A DNA stretch of 64,000 nt. It comes from Photorhabdus laumondii subsp. laumondii. Its GTDB lineage: Bacteria; Pseudomonadota; Gammaproteobacteria; Enterobacterales; Enterobacteriaceae. The stretch spans positions 5,394,001 through 5,458,000 of the forward strand of contig NZ_CP024901.1 in NCBI RefSeq assembly GCF_003343245.1, given 5' to 3'. The notes beneath the pieces were generated by a model. That model saw nothing but the letters and a program-made list of their open reading frames with translations. It was not told the origin of the DNA and did not search any database. Made by a program: the position numbers and the translations under genes. Each line of letters begins with the position of its first letter. The stretch's first letter is position 1. This document shows, one piece after another, positions 30,639 to 42,987 of this stretch.

Positions 30639-31885
30639 GCTCGCCTACGATAAATAAGAAATGCACCACAACAAAGGGTGAAATAAATAATGTAAGTTGC
30701 CATATAGGCTTGTGCTGCACCTAACGCTCCATTTACAGGAATAAGCCAGTGGGCAAAACCAGTAAGCAATAAAAACTGGCTAACTTCCGTCAACACATAA
30801 AAACGCAACGCAGCCTTGGCAATCACCAGATAACCAAAAACATAAGCGCCTACCTTCAAGACATCACCCACCAACTGCCAGGCAAATAGATCACGCATAG
30901 CAGTAAATTTGTCAGAAAACAGTAACCAAATGGCAAAATCACGCAGCAGCCATACAGTAAAACTTGCAATAGCCACCGCAGGCAAAACAAATTTCAGCGC
31001 CTTAATTATCTCATTTGATATTTCATTCTTACCCTGCAATCGTGAAAGCGTAGGCAACAGATAAACAGTAAAAGATGCTGTGATAAATTGCAGGTAAGCA
31101 TCGGAAATACTGCTTACACCTTGCCAGATACCCACATCGCGCCAACTATAATGCGCTGCCAGCAGATTTCGCATCATAATGTAGGCAACCGGTAAGGTAA
31201 TAGAAGTCAGCAAAGCCATAAGGGTAAACTTGCCAAGCTGGCCAGCCAGTACTTTATCCCACATGGGCTTAAAGCTTGAAATTGATACCGCTTTGAGACG
31301 CCAAACCATCAATCCCGCAGGAAATATGATTAATGCTGGCACTAAAGCCAAACCCGCCAAAGCGCCTTCATACCCACCAAGAACAAAACAGAGATAATAG
31401 GCCATCACGCCAATCACGCTACCAAAAATAATCGCCAGCGCATTCCTCTGTGCATCTCGGTATCCTTTCAAAATAGCCAAAAAATAGTTGGCAAAAGCAA
31501 TCCCCATTTGAATAAAGGCGAGTGCCTGCACAACTGACTCATAATCTTGATGGCCGAATAATCCCGTACTGATAGACCCGCTAAACAGCAAAAAAATCAC
31601 CGCCAACAGCGTGGAAAACCCAAGGATAATGGCAGAAGATGTTCCCAATACCGCACGCAATCTTTCTGGCTGCTGCTGATACTCAGCAACATATTTCGTC
31701 ACACCATTAAAAATACCGGCACCAGCCAATACCCCAAGCACAGTAATAAGCTGACGGAAATTACCCGCCTGCCCAACCCCGCTGGGGCCAAAAGCAACCG
31801 CCAGTAATTTAACGATTAAAAGCCCTACACCGATTTTTATCAGTGTAGAGCCCGCAGTCCATATTGATGCTTTAGCCAACGACAT
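30635..31885 (-). CDS. wzxE: ECA lipid III flippase
   Basis: 416 residues from [19 protein letters not shown], the same length as E. coli WzxE, with about 12 transmembrane helices of the MATE/Wzx type. It moves lipid III to the periplasmic face. A longer frame starts 12 codons upstream inside wecE; the family start is preferred, although no strong ribosome site precedes either. Confidence 0.93.
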   Translation of the reverse strand: MSLAKASIWTAGSTLIKIGVGLLIVKLLAVAFGPSGVGQAGNFRQLITVLGVLAGAGIFNGVTKYVAEYQQQPERLRAVLGTSSAIILGFSTLLAVIFLLFSGSISTGLFGHQDYESVVQALAFIQMGIAFANYFLAILKGYRDAQRNALAIIFGSVIGVMAYYLCFVLGGYEGALAGLALVPALIIFPAGLMVWRLKAVSISSFKPMWDKVLAGQLGKFTLMALLTSITLPVAYIMMRNLLAAHYSWRDVGIWQGVSSISDAYLQFITASFTVYLLPTLSRLQGKNEISNEIIKALKFVLPAVAIASFTVWLLRDFAIWLLFSDKFTAMRDLFAWQLVGDVLKVGAYVFGYLVIAKAALRFYVLTEVSQFLLLTGFAHWLIPVNGALGAAQAYMATYIIYFTLCCGAFLIYRRRA

Positions 31886-31886
31886 A

Positions 31887-33017
31887 TCAGGCGAAGTATT
31901 CCCGAATATGTTTGATGACAATCTGCTGTTCAGCGTCTGTTATGTTGTAAAACATCGGCAAGCGCACTAGACGATCACTTTCACAAGTAGTAAAACAATC
32001 TTCCCCATGAAAACGGCCAAATTTTTCACCACCGGGGCTGGTGTGCAGAGAAACATAATGGAATACTGTTAGTACACCTGCGTCCTTCATATAGCTATTG
32101 AATGCTGAGCGTTCTTCAACATCTTTCAGCTTGATATAGAACATGTGAGCATTATGCTCCAGCTCTTCCGGTATGACCGGCAATGTCAGGAGACCAGCAT
32201 CAACCAGCGGTTTTAATGCTTGATAATAGGTATTCCACAAGGCAAGACGACGCTCATTGATTTTCTCAGCCTCTTCCAATTGTGCCCACAAATAAGCAGC
32301 CTGAAGTTCCGACATAAGATAACTCGAACCGATATCGCGCCAAGTATATTTATCAACTTGACCACGGAAAAACTGACTACGATTAGTCCCTTTTTCACGG
32401 ACAATTTCCGCACGAGAAATCAATGATTGATCATTGATAAGTGCTGCACCACCTTCACCACCAGAGGAGTAGTTTTTGGTTTCGTGGAAACTGTAGCAAC
32501 CAATGTGTCCGATAGTTCCCAATGCACGCCCTTTATAAGTAGACATTACTCCCTGTGCAGCATCTTCCACGACAAACAGATTATATTTCTCTGCCAAGGC
32601 CATAATGGTATCCATTTCACAGGCTACACCGGCATAATGCACTGGAACAATCACGCGTGTTTTAGCTGTAATTGCTGCTTCGATTTTGGTTTCATCAATA
32701 TTCATGGTATCTGGACGGATATCCACAAATACAACAGTTGCTCCACGCAGTACAAACGCGTTAGAACTGGAAACGAAAGTGAAACTCGGCATAATAACTT
32801 CATCACCGGGTTGGATATTCAGCAAAATAGCCGCCATTTCCAGTGCAGCGGTACAGGATGGTGTCAATAGAACTTTCGGGCAATTGAAATGTTGTTCCAT
32901 CCACTCTTCACAACGCTTGGTGAAACCACCATCCCCGCAAAGCTTACCGCTTTCCATGGCTTGCTTCATGTAATCTAATTCAGTGCCAACTACTGGTGGT
33001 TTGTTAAATGGAATCAT
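31887..33017 (-). CDS. wecE: TDP-4-oxo-6-deoxy-D-glucose transaminase
   Basis: 376 residues from MIPFNKPPVVGTELDYM, as in E. coli. PLP-dependent sugar aminotransferase fold: VVEDAAQGV and the lysine in SFHETKNYSSGGEGGA. It makes TDP-Fuc4N for ECA. AGGGGATGAA precedes this ATG; the longer frame (32 codons) lies over wecD and is not credible. Confidence 0.96.
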   Translation of the reverse strand: MIPFNKPPVVGTELDYMKQAMESGKLCGDGGFTKRCEEWMEQHFNCPKVLLTPSCTAALEMAAILLNIQPGDEVIMPSFTFVSSSNAFVLRGATVVFVDIRPDTMNIDETKIEAAITAKTRVIVPVHYAGVACEMDTIMALAEKYNLFVVEDAAQGVMSTYKGRALGTIGHIGCYSFHETKNYSSGGEGGAALINDQSLISRAEIVREKGTNRSQFFRGQVDKYTWRDIGSSYLMSELQAAYLWAQLEEAEKINERRLALWNTYYQALKPLVDAGLLTLPVIPEELEHNAHMFYIKLKDVEERSAFNSYMKDAGVLTVFHYVSLHTSPGGEKFGRFHGEDCFTTCESDRLVRLPMFYNITDAEQQIVIKHIREYFA

Positions 33018-33018
33018 T

Positions 33019-33738
33019 TCATCCCCTATATAACCAATACGCGGTGCTTTCAACAAACGCACCACTGCGTGTATAAAGGCGCAAAGCAGCAATGTTGCTG
33101 GTTTGTGTCGCAATCCTTAACTGATGTATTTGGTGGTGCTGACACCACTGCTGCGCCGCCAACATTAATTTTGAGCCAATCCCACAGCCAATATTTCCTG
33201 GGAATACGGCTAGCAAACCTATACGAGCCTCTCCTGCGCCTATATCCCGTAAGGTAACAAACCCTGCGGGTTGCTCATTATCTCCGTTTACCAGTAAACA
33301 CTGATGATCAAATGTCCCTAATACCGCTTTTTCAACCCAAGTCGCGTAAAAACGACCACTATCCTGTGGTTGATACCACGGGGTTCGGAAACGACTCAAA
33401 GGAAATACGTTGGAAGCCACCTCCTTCAACATCGGGATATCTCGCCTCTCAGCCAAAAGTAGGTTACTCTCAGGATTGTCTTTAGCATTTTCAGCATTTT
33501 CTATGCCAATCATTAAGGAAAGGTCTACTTCCCCTTCTACTAACGAAAAGCCCAACGCGGATAATCCATCAATAAGATCCAATCGCTGCGCAGGTACTTT
33601 AGCCTGCACTAAAGCATACTGATCTAACTGAGATGAGGTTAGCAGACCGGCATCAGGTGTGAAATCAAGGCGAGCGGTGGACAACCCAAAATAGTGGCTA
33701 TCCCACTCTAATGGTTCAATATTGGCGCGCACGGACAT
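33019..33738 (-). CDS. wecD: TDP-fucosamine acetyltransferase
   Basis: 239 residues, GNAT fold, starting [32 protein letters not shown] and [10 protein letters not shown] match E. coli WecD. It acetylates TDP-Fuc4N. The gene overlaps the end of rffH by 23 bp. Confidence 0.94.
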   Translation of the reverse strand: MSVRANIEPLEWDSHYFGLSTARLDFTPDAGLLTSSQLDQYALVQAKVPAQRLDLIDGLSALGFSLVEGEVDLSLMIGIENAENAKDNPESNLLLAERRDIPMLKEVASNVFPLSRFRTPWYQPQDSGRFYATWVEKAVLGTFDHQCLLVNGDNEQPAGFVTLRDIGAGEARIGLLAVFPGNIGCGIGSKLMLAAQQWCQHHQIHQLRIATQTSNIAALRLYTRSGAFVESTAYWLYRG

Positions 33739-34597
33739 GGAGCAAATCCAGCAGATATTGGCCATAGCCAGTTTTTGACAAGGATTTTACTGTTTCTCTT
33801 AACTGTGCATCATCCAGCCAACCATTACGCCAGGCGATCTCTTCAAGACAAGCGATTTTAAAACCTTGACGCTTCTCTACGGTCTGCACAAAAGTGCTGG
33901 CTTCAATCAGGCTGTCATGAGTGCCAGTATCCAACCAGGCAAAACCACGCCCTAACAACTCAATGTTTAGTTCACCACGTTCCAAATACATCTGGTTAAT
34001 ACTGGTAATCTCTAGTTCACCCCTGGCAGAAGGCTTGACCTGCTTAGCAAAATCTACCACTTGATTATCGTAGAAATAGAGACCCGTTACCGCCCAGTTG
34101 GATTTTGGCTTTTCTGGTTTTTCTTCAATGGAAAGAACGCGGAACACGTCATCAAATTCCACCACCCCAAACCGTTCAGGATCCATCACTTGATAACCAA
34201 AAACAGTCGCCCCTTTGCCACGAGAAACAACATTCTTCAGTTTTGGGCTAAATCCTTGTCCAAAGTAGATATTGTCTCCCAATACCAAACAGCAAGGCCC
34301 GCCGTTAATGAACTCCTCACCAATCAAAAATGCCTGAGCTAAACCATCCGGTGATGGCTGTTCTTTATAGCTCAAGTGAATACCAAATCTGTTACCATCA
34401 CCTAACAGCCGGCGGAAAGAAGGTAAATCTTCTGGCGTAGAGATAATTAGAATATCACGTATCCCTGCTAGCATGAGTACTGACAAAGGATAGTAAATCA
34501 TCGGCTTATCATAAATTGGCAGTAGTTGTTTGGAAACACCTTGTGTTATCGGATGCAACCGAGTTCCCGATCCACCTGCCAGAATGATCCCTTTCAT
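33716..34597 (-). CDS. rffH: Glucose-1-phosphate thymidylyltransferase 2
   Basis: 293 residues from [20 protein letters not shown], the E. coli length. This nucleotide-binding motif and [16 protein letters not shown] are typical of RmlA/RffH. It makes TDP-glucose for the Fuc4NAc branch. Seven extra codons upstream are not needed. Confidence 0.95.
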   Translation of the reverse strand: MKGIILAGGSGTRLHPITQGVSKQLLPIYDKPMIYYPLSVLMLAGIRDILIISTPEDLPSFRRLLGDGNRFGIHLSYKEQPSPDGLAQAFLIGEEFINGGPCCLVLGDNIYFGQGFSPKLKNVVSRGKGATVFGYQVMDPERFGVVEFDDVFRVLSIEEKPEKPKSNWAVTGLYFYDNQVVDFAKQVKPSARGELEITSINQMYLERGELNIELLGRGFAWLDTGTHDSLIEASTFVQTVEKRQGFKIACLEEIAWRNGWLDDAQLRETVKSLSKTGYGQYLLDLLHVRARQY

Positions 34598-34618
34598 ATT
34601 TACTGCCCCCATCGTCAT

Positions 34619-35689
34619 TCAGTTTTTACCTAATCCAAGGCGTTCACCGGCATAAGAACCATCTTGAACCTTACGCCACCAGTTTTCATTTTCCAAATAC
34701 CATTGAACTGTTTTACGAATACCTGATTCAAATGTCTCTTGTGGTCTCCAGCCTAGCTCACGCTCAACTTTCGCCGCATCAATGGCATAGCGCATATCAT
34801 GGCCTGGGCGATCCGCAACATAAGTAATCAAGTCTCGATAATAAGCAATCCCCACGGGTTTCTCAGGACAAAATTCTTCCAGAAGTTCACAAATCGCACA
34901 AACCACATCAATATTTTTGCGTTCATTATGACCTCCAATATTGTAGGTTTTGCCCGGTTCAGCTTCTGTCACAACCAAATAGAGCGCTCTGGCGTGGTCT
35001 TCCACATACAACCAATCGCGAATTTGTTTCCCTTCACCATATACCGGTAAAGATTTTCCTGCTAATGCATTTAAGATCATCAGTGGGATCAGTTTTTCCG
35101 GGAAATGGTAAGGACCATAGTTATTTGAACAATTAGTGATAATGACCGGTAAACCATAAGTCCGGTGCCATGCTCTTACCAAATGATCGCTGGACGCTTT
35201 AGACGCCGAATATGGGCTACTTGGCGCATAAGGTGTTGTTTCGGTAAAGAAGCCCTCCTCACCATGTAAATCACCATACACTTCATCTGTTGAAATGTGG
35301 TGAAACCGGAAAACAGCTTGCTTCTCTTCATTGAGTTTCTGCCAGAAAGCACGTGCAGCTTCCAACAAAGTATAAGTACCCACAATGTTGGTTTCGATAA
35401 ATGCCGTAGGGCCATCAATAGAGCGATCCACATGGCTTTCTGCCGCCAAATGCATCACACAATCCGGCTGATATTGTTCAAAGACCCGATCCAGCGCTCC
35501 ACGTTGACAGATATCAACCTGTTCAAACGCATAACGAGGGCTATCCGCAACCGGGGCAAGAGACGCCAGATTACCGGCATAAGTCAGGCTATCAACTACA
35601 ACCACGCTGTCTTCTGTATTATTAATGATATGCCGCACAACCGCGGAGCCAATAAAACCTGCACCACCTGTGATTAGAATACGTCTCAA
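34619..35689 (-). CDS. rffG: dTDP-glucose 4,6-dehydratase 2
   Basis: 356 residues from [20 protein letters not shown]. The SDR nucleotide motif, [10 protein letters not shown] and the catalytic YSASK are clear. The start is a TTG at 35689: AAGGAG lies 7 bp upstream, and TTGA overlaps the wecC stop by four bases. The upstream ATG at 35719 would add ten residues absent from the family. Confidence 0.92.
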   Translation of the reverse strand: MRRILITGGAGFIGSAVVRHIINNTEDSVVVVDSLTYAGNLASLAPVADSPRYAFEQVDICQRGALDRVFEQYQPDCVMHLAAESHVDRSIDGPTAFIETNIVGTYTLLEAARAFWQKLNEEKQAVFRFHHISTDEVYGDLHGEEGFFTETTPYAPSSPYSASKASSDHLVRAWHRTYGLPVIITNCSNNYGPYHFPEKLIPLMILNALAGKSLPVYGEGKQIRDWLYVEDHARALYLVVTEAEPGKTYNIGGHNERKNIDVVCAICELLEEFCPEKPVGIAYYRDLITYVADRPGHDMRYAIDAAKVERELGWRPQETFESGIRKTVQWYLENENWWRKVQDGSYAGERLGLGKN

Positions 35690-36963
35690 CGCCAGACTCC
35701 TTTTGTATCCACAATCCACTTCTGTTTAATTTCATGACTGTTTACAGCTTTAAACTGATTATGATCTACCAGCATCAACAGAATATCTGCTTCTTCCAGC
35801 GCTTTTTCCAGATTAACTAATTGAGTTATTTCCTTCAAAGGTGCAGATAATTCATGAATATGAGGTTCTACAGCCAACGTTTCACCTGTATGCCATTGTG
35901 CAATCATACCGGTGATATGTGCCGCTGGACTCTCACGCAAATCGTCAATATTTGGTTTAAATGCCAACCCAAAACAGGCAATTTTCACTTCGCTTGCACG
36001 TTTTCCACTTTCAGCCAAACAATCCGCAACAGCCGCTTTTACTTGATTCACAACCCACAATGGTTTGTCATCATTAATCATACGTGCTGTATGAATAAGA
36101 CGTGATTGTTTCGGGTTTTGAGAAACAATGAACCACGGATCAACAGCAATACAATGACCACCCACGCCAGGGCCTGGTTGGAGAATATTTACACGCGGGT
36201 GGCGATTTGCCAAACTGATCAGTTCCCACACGTTGATACCTTGATCAGCACAAATCAGAGAAAGTTCGTTGGCAAATGCAATGTTTACATCTCGGAAACT
36301 GTTTTCTGTCAGCTTACACATTTCAGCAGTCCTTGAATTAGTGACAACACATTCACCTTCAAGGAAAATTTTATACAACTCGCTAGCTCTGGCCGAAGAT
36401 TTTAATGTCATACCGCCAACAACGCGGTCATTCTTAATTAATTCAACCATAACTTGTCCTGGCAACACACGTTCAGGACAGTAAGCGATATCAATATCGG
36501 ACTCTTCTCCAACCTGTTGTGGGAAAGTTAAATCAGGACGCGCTGCGGCCAGCCATTCTGCCATCTGCTCCGTCGCGCCTACTGGTGAGGTAGATTCCAG
36601 AATAACCAGATCACCTTTTTTCAGCACCGGCGCCACAGATTCGGCTGCGGAACGGACATACGTCATATCCGGCTCATGATCGCCTTTAAAAGGCGTCGGA
36701 ACCGCTATCAGAAAAGCATCTGCGGGTAACGGGGCAATCACTGCCTTCAGGTAACCACCTTCTACGGCAACTTTTACCACTTTGTCTAGATCCGGTTCTA
36801 CAATATGAATTGCACCACGGTTGATGGTTTCTACCGCATGCTGATTAACATCCACGCCAATGACTTTCTTATTACGGGATGCAAACGCTGCTGCCGTTGG
36901 CAAGCCAATATAACCAAGACCAATAACAGAAATAGTTTCAAAGCTCACAGTTTCAAAGCTCAT
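35686..36963 (-). CDS. wecC: UDP-N-acetyl-D-mannosamine dehydrogenase
   Basis: 425 residues, five more than E. coli. The NAD motif [17 protein letters not shown] and the catalytic cysteine region [16 protein letters not shown] are present. It oxidises UDP-ManNAc to the uronic acid. The extra residues come from a 15-bp tandem duplication at the start (SFET-VSFET); AGGTGA precedes the first ATG, so the duplicated codons are probably translated. Confidence 0.95.
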   Translation of the reverse strand: MSFETVSFETISVIGLGYIGLPTAAAFASRNKKVIGVDVNQHAVETINRGAIHIVEPDLDKVVKVAVEGGYLKAVIAPLPADAFLIAVPTPFKGDHEPDMTYVRSAAESVAPVLKKGDLVILESTSPVGATEQMAEWLAAARPDLTFPQQVGEESDIDIAYCPERVLPGQVMVELIKNDRVVGGMTLKSSARASELYKIFLEGECVVTNSRTAEMCKLTENSFRDVNIAFANELSLICADQGINVWELISLANRHPRVNILQPGPGVGGHCIAVDPWFIVSQNPKQSRLIHTARMINDDKPLWVVNQVKAAVADCLAESGKRASEVKIACFGLAFKPNIDDLRESPAAHITGMIAQWHTGETLAVEPHIHELSAPLKEITQLVNLEKALEEADILLMLVDHNQFKAVNSHEIKQKWIVDTKGVWR

Positions 36964-36967
36964 AGTG

Positions 36968-38089
36968 TCACCTGATTTTTTTCAAAGCGTCGAGAATACG
37001 TTGACAGGCATCGCCATCCCCGTAAGGATTGTGAGCGCGGCTCATTCGCTGATAGGCAGCATCGTCTGTCAACAATCGAGTCACCTCTTCCACGATAGTT
37101 TTTGTTTCTGTCCCAACCAAACGTACTGTTCCAGCATCAACCGCCTCTGGCCGTTCAGTAGTATTACGCATTACCAATACCGGCTTTCCTAAAGAAGGCG
37201 CTTCTTCCTGAATACCACCGGAATCTGTCAGGATCATATAGGCATGGTTCATTAGATAAACAAATGGCAAATAATCCTGGGGCTTAATGAGAATAACGTT
37301 ATCAATATCATGCAAAATGCGCTTTACTGGCTCACTGACATTCGGGTTTAGATGAACCGGATAGACTACTTGCACATCTGGATGAGCGCGGGCTATCTGT
37401 GCCAAAGCTTCACAAATTCGCTCAAACCCACCACCAAAACTTTCACGACGATGCCCCGTCACCAGAATCATTTTTTTATTAGTATCAATAAACGGGTAAT
37501 GCTTCGCTAGCTTACTCCGCATAGCCTCATCATTCATTATTCGATCGCGTACCCACAGCAACGCATCAATTACTGTATTTCCGGTAACAAAAACCCGATT
37601 ATCTGCAATGGATTCTTTCAATAAATTATTGTGGGAATTTTCCGTCGGAGCGAAATGATACATTGCCAGATGCCCTGCAATCTTACGGTTTGCCTCTTCC
37701 GGCCAAGGGGAATAAAGATCACCCGTTCTTAATCCAGCTTCAATGTGACCAACAGGGATACGTTGATAGAACGCTGCCAAACTGGTTGCCATTGTTGTTG
37801 TCGTATCTCCGTGAACCAATACAACATCAGGTTTAAATTCTGCTAAAACAGGTTTCAATCCTGCCAAAATACGACAGGTAATATCCGTTAGATCTTGCCC
37901 TGATTTCATAATATTGAGATCAAAATCGGGAGTGATCTCAAAAAGGTGTAACACCTGATCCAACATTTCCCGATGTTGGGCGGTGACACATACTTTCGCT
38001 TCGAAGGCTTCATCCCTTGCCAACGCGTGTACTAACGGAGCCATCTTGATAGCCTCCGGCCGAGTACCAAACACAGTCAACACTTTCAC
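36968..38089 (-). CDS. wecB: UDP-N-acetylglucosamine 2-epimerase
   Basis: 373 residues from a GTG start ([19 protein letters not shown]). AAGAGAG lies 5 bp before the [20 protein letters not shown] and [19 protein letters not shown] are the family signatures. It makes UDP-ManNAc. A longer frame from 38131 has no family support. Confidence 0.94.
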   Translation of the reverse strand: MKVLTVFGTRPEAIKMAPLVHALARDEAFEAKVCVTAQHREMLDQVLHLFEITPDFDLNIMKSGQDLTDITCRILAGLKPVLAEFKPDVVLVHGDTTTTMATSLAAFYQRIPVGHIEAGLRTGDLYSPWPEEANRKIAGHLAMYHFAPTENSHNNLLKESIADNRVFVTGNTVIDALLWVRDRIMNDEAMRSKLAKHYPFIDTNKKMILVTGHRRESFGGGFERICEALAQIARAHPDVQVVYPVHLNPNVSEPVKRILHDIDNVILIKPQDYLPFVYLMNHAYMILTDSGGIQEEAPSLGKPVLVMRNTTERPEAVDAGTVRLVGTETKTIVEEVTRLLTDDAAYQRMSRAHNPYGDGDACQRILDALKKIR

Positions 38090-38215
38090 AGTGACTCTCT
38101 TATAGTCAGTAACTTGCAGATTTTCCTGCAAACAATACTCTTAATGCTATTTACTCCTGCTGCTGGAGTTGCAGAAGAGATCCCTCAGAAGCAGTTATCC
38201 CTAATAATTATCTGA

Positions 38216-39271
38216 TTACTTACGTGAGCATCTAACCAATGCCACGCCGGCTCCCACTAAAGCGCCAACTGCACCCCACATGATCATCAAAAACATTCTG
38301 CGAGGGCTGTCTCTGGTAACAGGCTCCTCTGGTGTTCTCAAATAGCGGTAAGCCTGGAATTGATCCTGTAACGTCGGGTGAACATTCCATGCTGCTAACA
38401 TTGCAATATTCCGGTCATAGTCCACATCATACTTAGGCCCTATTGCTTCCAAAGTCTCAAGTTGAGCCTGTAACAACGGCGCCCCTAACATAAACATTTT
38501 TGAATCGGGCAACTGATCCACCGGTGTATCCGTTTGATTGCGCCGAATCCCTTGTTTTTCCGCAATTTTCAGGGACTGTTGTAATACATTCATTTCGCGG
38601 CTATAAACCGCTTTAGCGACCATTTCTTGACGCTTAACCAATGCATCCATAGATTGGGCACGGGTAATCCATGCACCTTTTACTTCATCATTTAAATGAG
38701 TACTGGCACGACTATTGGCAAAAGCAATGTACTGGCGCAGGAGTTGATTTGCTTGTCCAGAAGACTCAGCGGTCAGTTTAATGCTGTCATTCAGCACTTT
38801 TTTATCATCATGAGGAATAAACTGAATATTATTGACTAATTCATCTAATAAGGCCGCATCAGCTCTGGCATCGCCTTCCTGCTGCTGCTTGTAATAATCA
38901 GATTTCAACCAGAATTCACGGCGAGTATCATATGCGGCAACCTGAGTGATGAACTCCTTATAGGCTTCTTCTGAAATAGACGGTAACTGAGTTTCCAATG
39001 AAATATTAATGTGAGTATCCAGATTGCGCAAAAACTGCTGCTGAGAGTAATAACTTCCCAACTGATTAGTCGTAGGCAGATCAGTGATTGCGGTGGCACT
39101 CCATTTTTGTTGCATCAGATAAGATGCTCCTAGCGCCGCGGTTGCGAAAATTATTGCCAGTACAATGATCCATACCTTTCCATGCCATAGCGCACTGCAC
39201 AAAGCTCTGATATCCAGCTCATGCTCCAGAGCTTGTTTATCCTGAATAGATTTCGTTTCTGATTTTATCAC
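38216..39271 (-). CDS. wzzE: ECA chain-length regulator
   Basis: 351 residues with two flanking transmembrane helices (about 34-54 and 325-345) around a large coiled periplasmic domain; the C-terminal TPEEPVTRDSPRRMFLMIMW is the Wzz signature. It sets the ECA chain length and supports cyclic ECA. Confidence 0.95.
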   Translation of the reverse strand: MIKSETKSIQDKQALEHELDIRALCSALWHGKVWIIVLAIIFATAALGASYLMQQKWSATAITDLPTTNQLGSYYSQQQFLRNLDTHINISLETQLPSISEEAYKEFITQVAAYDTRREFWLKSDYYKQQQEGDARADAALLDELVNNIQFIPHDDKKVLNDSIKLTAESSGQANQLLRQYIAFANSRASTHLNDEVKGAWITRAQSMDALVKRQEMVAKAVYSREMNVLQQSLKIAEKQGIRRNQTDTPVDQLPDSKMFMLGAPLLQAQLETLEAIGPKYDVDYDRNIAMLAAWNVHPTLQDQFQAYRYLRTPEEPVTRDSPRRMFLMIMWGAVGALVGAGVALVRCSRK

Positions 39272-39300
39272 TGCACAGAACCTCTGCTGATAATAGATGC

Positions 39301-40386
39301 TTAATGGTTAGCTGAACGGCGCATACGACGCTTTTGCCGTTTAATGAAACGAGCTACCTTCCATACACGCTTGAGGCAATAGCCATACAACACAAATGCA
39401 AGCAAGAACAGTGCCAACATTATCCACTCAGGCACAAATTCCAGCCATTCTCCAGTAATGCCGACAGCGGCTAATAAAGTGGCTGCAACAGTGATTAAAA
39501 TAAAAGCCTGACGTGATGAGAATCCAGACCGCATAACTAGGTGGTGAATATGTTGCCTGTCAGGAGAAAATGGGCTCATTCCCTTCCGTAACCGGCGGTA
39601 CATAATAGCAACCATATCCATTAATGGAATGGCAACAATCCACAACGCAGTAACTGGATTAACAGGGCGCTCATTCCCCTGAGTAGATTCAATGAGCAAC
39701 CAGATAATGGTAAAACCAATCAGTGTACTGCCCGCATCCCCCATAAACACTTTGAAACGTTGGCTTAATAAACCAAGATTAAGAACAATATAAGGGAGAA
39801 TGGCAGCAATAAATGCAAAACACCATAATGCTAGTGCCGTATTACCACTTTGATACAGTAAGATCCCCAAAGCACCGAAGGAGACACAAGATAATCCGCC
39901 TAATAATCCATCTATCCCATCAACCATATTAAATGCATTGATAGCAGCCCAGACAGCAAATAGTGTCACAACATAACTAAACGGTCCAAGTGTCATGTCC
40001 CAAGGGCCAAAAGCATAACCAAGACTATCTAACTTCAGGCCAGCAAAATACATCATCGCAATACCAACCAGAGCTTGGATGGTTGCCCGGACCTTAACGC
40101 TGATATCAAAACGGTCATCCAATGCACCGACAAATACCAATACACCAGCACAAACCAAATATAACCACTTGTGAGGAATAAATTCTTTTGTGATAACAAA
40201 AGCAAAACAGATGCCAACAAATATTGATATTCCTCCAACCAGAGGCACTAACCCCTGATGACACTTACGATAATTGGGCTTATCAACAAGGCCAACTTTC
40301 TTTGCTATTTTGCGAGCCATAAACAAAAACGCAAAAGAAAACAGAAAAACATAAAAAATTTCAATATTCATGCTGAGAATATTCAC
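39301..40386 (-). CDS. wecA: Undecaprenyl-phosphate GlcNAc-1-phosphate transferase
   Basis: 361 residues, about 11 transmembrane helices. DDRFDISVKVRA, NMVDGIDGLLGG, VFMGDAGSTLIGF and the late HIHHLVMRSG are the catalytic motifs. It starts ECA synthesis and often O-antigen synthesis. First gene of the ECA operon, downstream of rho as in E. coli. Confidence 0.97.
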   Translation of the reverse strand: MNILSMNIEIFYVFLFSFAFLFMARKIAKKVGLVDKPNYRKCHQGLVPLVGGISIFVGICFAFVITKEFIPHKWLYLVCAGVLVFVGALDDRFDISVKVRATIQALVGIAMMYFAGLKLDSLGYAFGPWDMTLGPFSYVVTLFAVWAAINAFNMVDGIDGLLGGLSCVSFGALGILLYQSGNTALALWCFAFIAAILPYIVLNLGLLSQRFKVFMGDAGSTLIGFTIIWLLIESTQGNERPVNPVTALWIVAIPLMDMVAIMYRRLRKGMSPFSPDRQHIHHLVMRSGFSSRQAFILITVAATLLAAVGITGEWLEFVPEWIMLALFLLAFVLYGYCLKRVWKVARFIKRQKRRMRRSANH

Positions 40387-40560
40387 GATGATAACTCTCT
40401 GTAAAAAGTAAACACACCCTGGTCATTTATCAACCGAAAGCATATGATTTTCTAGCCAGAATCTACCCTCACGAGCGCCTTAGCTTACGAAAACACTGCT
40501 TATATGAAAAAATTAATGGCCCTTATGCTCTTACATCATTCTTTTAATATTTATTTCAAA

Positions 40561-40687
40561 TATACCCGTCATCTTTCAAGTTGCCTCTTTGTTGGCTGCA
40601 CTCACCCACCCCGGTCACATAGTTTGCTATGCTCCCGGGGATTCGCTCCCTTGCCGTCGCGATGCATCTTGAAATCCATAAGGTATA
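40561..40687 (-). repeat. ERIC element, copy 4
   Basis: 127 bp, same orientation as copies 2 and 3, between the rho terminator and wecA. The remaining gap (40387-40560) holds no gene. Confidence 0.95.
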
Positions 40688-40750
40688 TATAGCAGCATAT
40701 ACAGCCTGCAAAATACATGCCATATATAGCTATAACAGCGCGGTGAATAC

Positions 40751-40774
40751 AAAAAACGCCACGAAACTGTGGCG
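40751..40774 (-). terminator. Terminator downstream of rho
   Basis: Minus-strand stem CGCCAC / GTGGCG with a 6-base loop followed by TTTTTT, 32 bp after the rho stop. Confidence 0.85.
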
Positions 40775-40806
40775 CTAATTAAAATGATCATGAACTGAGT
40801 TAAAAA

Positions 40807-42066
40807 CTATGAACGTTTCATCATGTCAAAGAAATCGTCGTTCGTTTTGCTCATAGCCAGTTTGTTGATAAGGAATTCCATCGCATCAATTTCGCCCATC
40901 GGATGAATAATTTTGCGCAGAATCCACATTTTCTGTAGCTCTTCAGAGGTGGTGAGTAGTTCTTCTTTACGTGTACCAGAACGGTTGTAATCAATAGCTG
41001 GGAAAACACGTTTTTCAGCAATTTTACGGGAGAGATGCAGCTCCATGTTACCAGTGCCTTTGAACTCTTCGTAAATCACTTCATCCATCTTAGAACCCGT
41101 ATCCACCAACGCAGTCGCAATAATGGTCAGGCTTCCGCCCTCTTCCACATTACGCGCAGCCCCGAAGAAACGTTTCGGACGATGTAACGCGTTAGCATCC
41201 ACACCACCAGTCAATACCTTACCGGATGCGGGAACAACAGTATTATAGGCACGTGCTAAGCGAGTAATAGAGTCAAGCAGAATAATCACATCTTTTTTGT
41301 GTTCAACCAGACGTTTTGCTTTCTCAATAACCATCTCTGCCACCTGAACGTGACGAGAAGCGGGTTCATCAAAAGTAGAAGCAATAACCTCACCTTTTAC
41401 CAGGCGTTGCATTTCAGTGACTTCTTCTGGACGTTCATCAATCAGAAGTACCATCAATACACAATCTGGATGATTGTGAGCTATGTTAGCGGCAATATTT
41501 TGCAGCAACATCGTTTTACCCGCTTTTGGTGGCGCGACGATCAGACCACGTTGTCCACGGCCAATCGGTGCAGCCAGATCCAGAACACGGGCAGTCAGAT
41601 CCTCAGTGGAACCATTACCACGTTCCATACGCAGGCGGCTATTAGCATGCAGCGGGGTTAAGTTTTCAAAAAGAATTTTACTGCGGGCATTTTCTGGTTT
41701 GTCAAAATTAACTTCGTTAACCTTCAACAGGGCAAAATAGCGTTCACCTTCTTTAGGTGGACGAATTTTACCTGAAATTGTGTCACCGGTGCGGAGGTTA
41801 AAACGACGGATTTGGCTGGGAGAAACGTAGATATCATCGGGGCCGGCAAGGTAGGAGCTGTCTGCTGAACGGAGGAATCCAAAGCCATCCTGCAATATCT
41901 CCAACACGCCATCACCGAAGATATCTTCCCCACTTTTCGCATGCTGCTTAAGGATAGAGAAGATAATATCTTGTTTACGCATACGGGCTAGATTTTCCAG
42001 CCCCATATTTTCGCCAAGTGTAATCAGTTCAGATACCGGCGTATTCTTTAATTCGGTAAGATTCAT
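40807..42066 (-). CDS. rho: Transcription termination factor Rho
   Basis: 419 residues, identical in length to E. coli. RNA-binding N-domain ([21 protein letters not shown]), Walker [11 protein letters not shown], Walker [15 protein letters not shown], and the Q-loop and R-loop segments are all present. It is a hexameric RNA helicase. Confidence 0.98.
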   Translation of the reverse strand: MNLTELKNTPVSELITLGENMGLENLARMRKQDIIFSILKQHAKSGEDIFGDGVLEILQDGFGFLRSADSSYLAGPDDIYVSPSQIRRFNLRTGDTISGKIRPPKEGERYFALLKVNEVNFDKPENARSKILFENLTPLHANSRLRMERGNGSTEDLTARVLDLAAPIGRGQRGLIVAPPKAGKTMLLQNIAANIAHNHPDCVLMVLLIDERPEEVTEMQRLVKGEVIASTFDEPASRHVQVAEMVIEKAKRLVEHKKDVIILLDSITRLARAYNTVVPASGKVLTGGVDANALHRPKRFFGAARNVEEGGSLTIIATALVDTGSKMDEVIYEEFKGTGNMELHLSRKIAEKRVFPAIDYNRSGTRKEELLTTSEELQKMWILRKIIHPMGEIDAMEFLINKLAMSKTNDDFFDMMKRS

Positions 42067-42542
42067 AATGGTGGGTTCTTAAACTCGGGGTATATCTCGA
42101 ACTATGAACGTGAATAGTATGGCAGCGTCATCGATCGGTGCCTGTTTATTTTGTACAAAAACAAATCAGACCTTTAATACATTATGCATATAAAAAGGTA
42201 ATAATTTGAAGTACTAAGATTGAGCTCAAATAAGACTGACAGGCTGTCAAAAACGCTGTTGAGATAATGCTGAAACATTACTGATTTCGATAAAAACTAT
42301 CTCAACGTAACGAGCTATACGCCAGATTATTCCCGTATAACCCATTGGATATTTTAGACTATCCAGAGATAACAGACTTATCAGACACTACAGATTATTC
42401 AGTATGCAACATACTTCTAACATGATGTATGTGATACAAGCAGTGGCGCTAACTTATCACGCTTCTTTACGGACGTCTAGCGGTCAATGAAATAAATAAT
42501 AATATACGCTAAACGCCCGGCATTAATGTGAGCTCACTTCAA
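42067..42542. other. trxA-rho intergenic region with the rho leader
   Basis: About 475 bp without a convincing gene. In E. coli the long rho leader carries Rho-dependent autoregulation and the rhoL leader peptide. Here I see no homologue of RhoL; a nine-codon frame (MTLPYYSRS) ends about 40 bp before rho and is not called. Confidence 0.55.
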
Positions 42543-42869
42543 TCAGAGATTAGCATCCAAAAATTCTTTCAATTGAGTTTTTGACAGTGCTCCCACTTTT
42601 GTAGCAGCAACCTGACCATCTTTAAACAGCAACAGTGTAGGAATACCACGGATACCATACTTAGGAGCAGTTGCCGGGTTGTCATCAATGTTCAATTTAG
42701 TAATAGTCAGTTTGCCTGAATATTCTGGGGCAATTTCATCTAAAATAGGTGCAATCATTTTACATGGTCCACACCAGGCAGCCCAAAAATCGACAAGAAC
42801 TGGACCTGCTGCGTTAAGAACGTCAGTATCAAAGCTAGCGTCACTCAAATGAATAATTTTGTCGCTCAT
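42543..42869 (-). CDS. trxA: Thioredoxin 1
   Basis: 108 residues with the active site [13 protein letters not shown] and cis-proline segment [11 protein letters not shown]. General cytosolic disulfide reductase. Divergent from rhlB. Confidence 0.98.
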   Translation of the reverse strand: MSDKIIHLSDASFDTDVLNAAGPVLVDFWAAWCGPCKMIAPILDEIAPEYSGKLTITKLNIDDNPATAPKYGIRGIPTLLLFKDGQVAATKVGALSKTQLKEFLDANL

Positions 42870-42987
42870 TTTTTACTCCAAAGAATAATTTTTTACCATG
42901 CTAGTGTAACATTACTGATATAAGGTTGCCTTTATTTCAGCGGATACACTTTCGTAAGACAATGGTTAACTGATATTCTACCACACT

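Noticed and set aside
40504..40692. 62-codon rightward frame
   Set aside because: Mostly ERIC copy 4 sequence.
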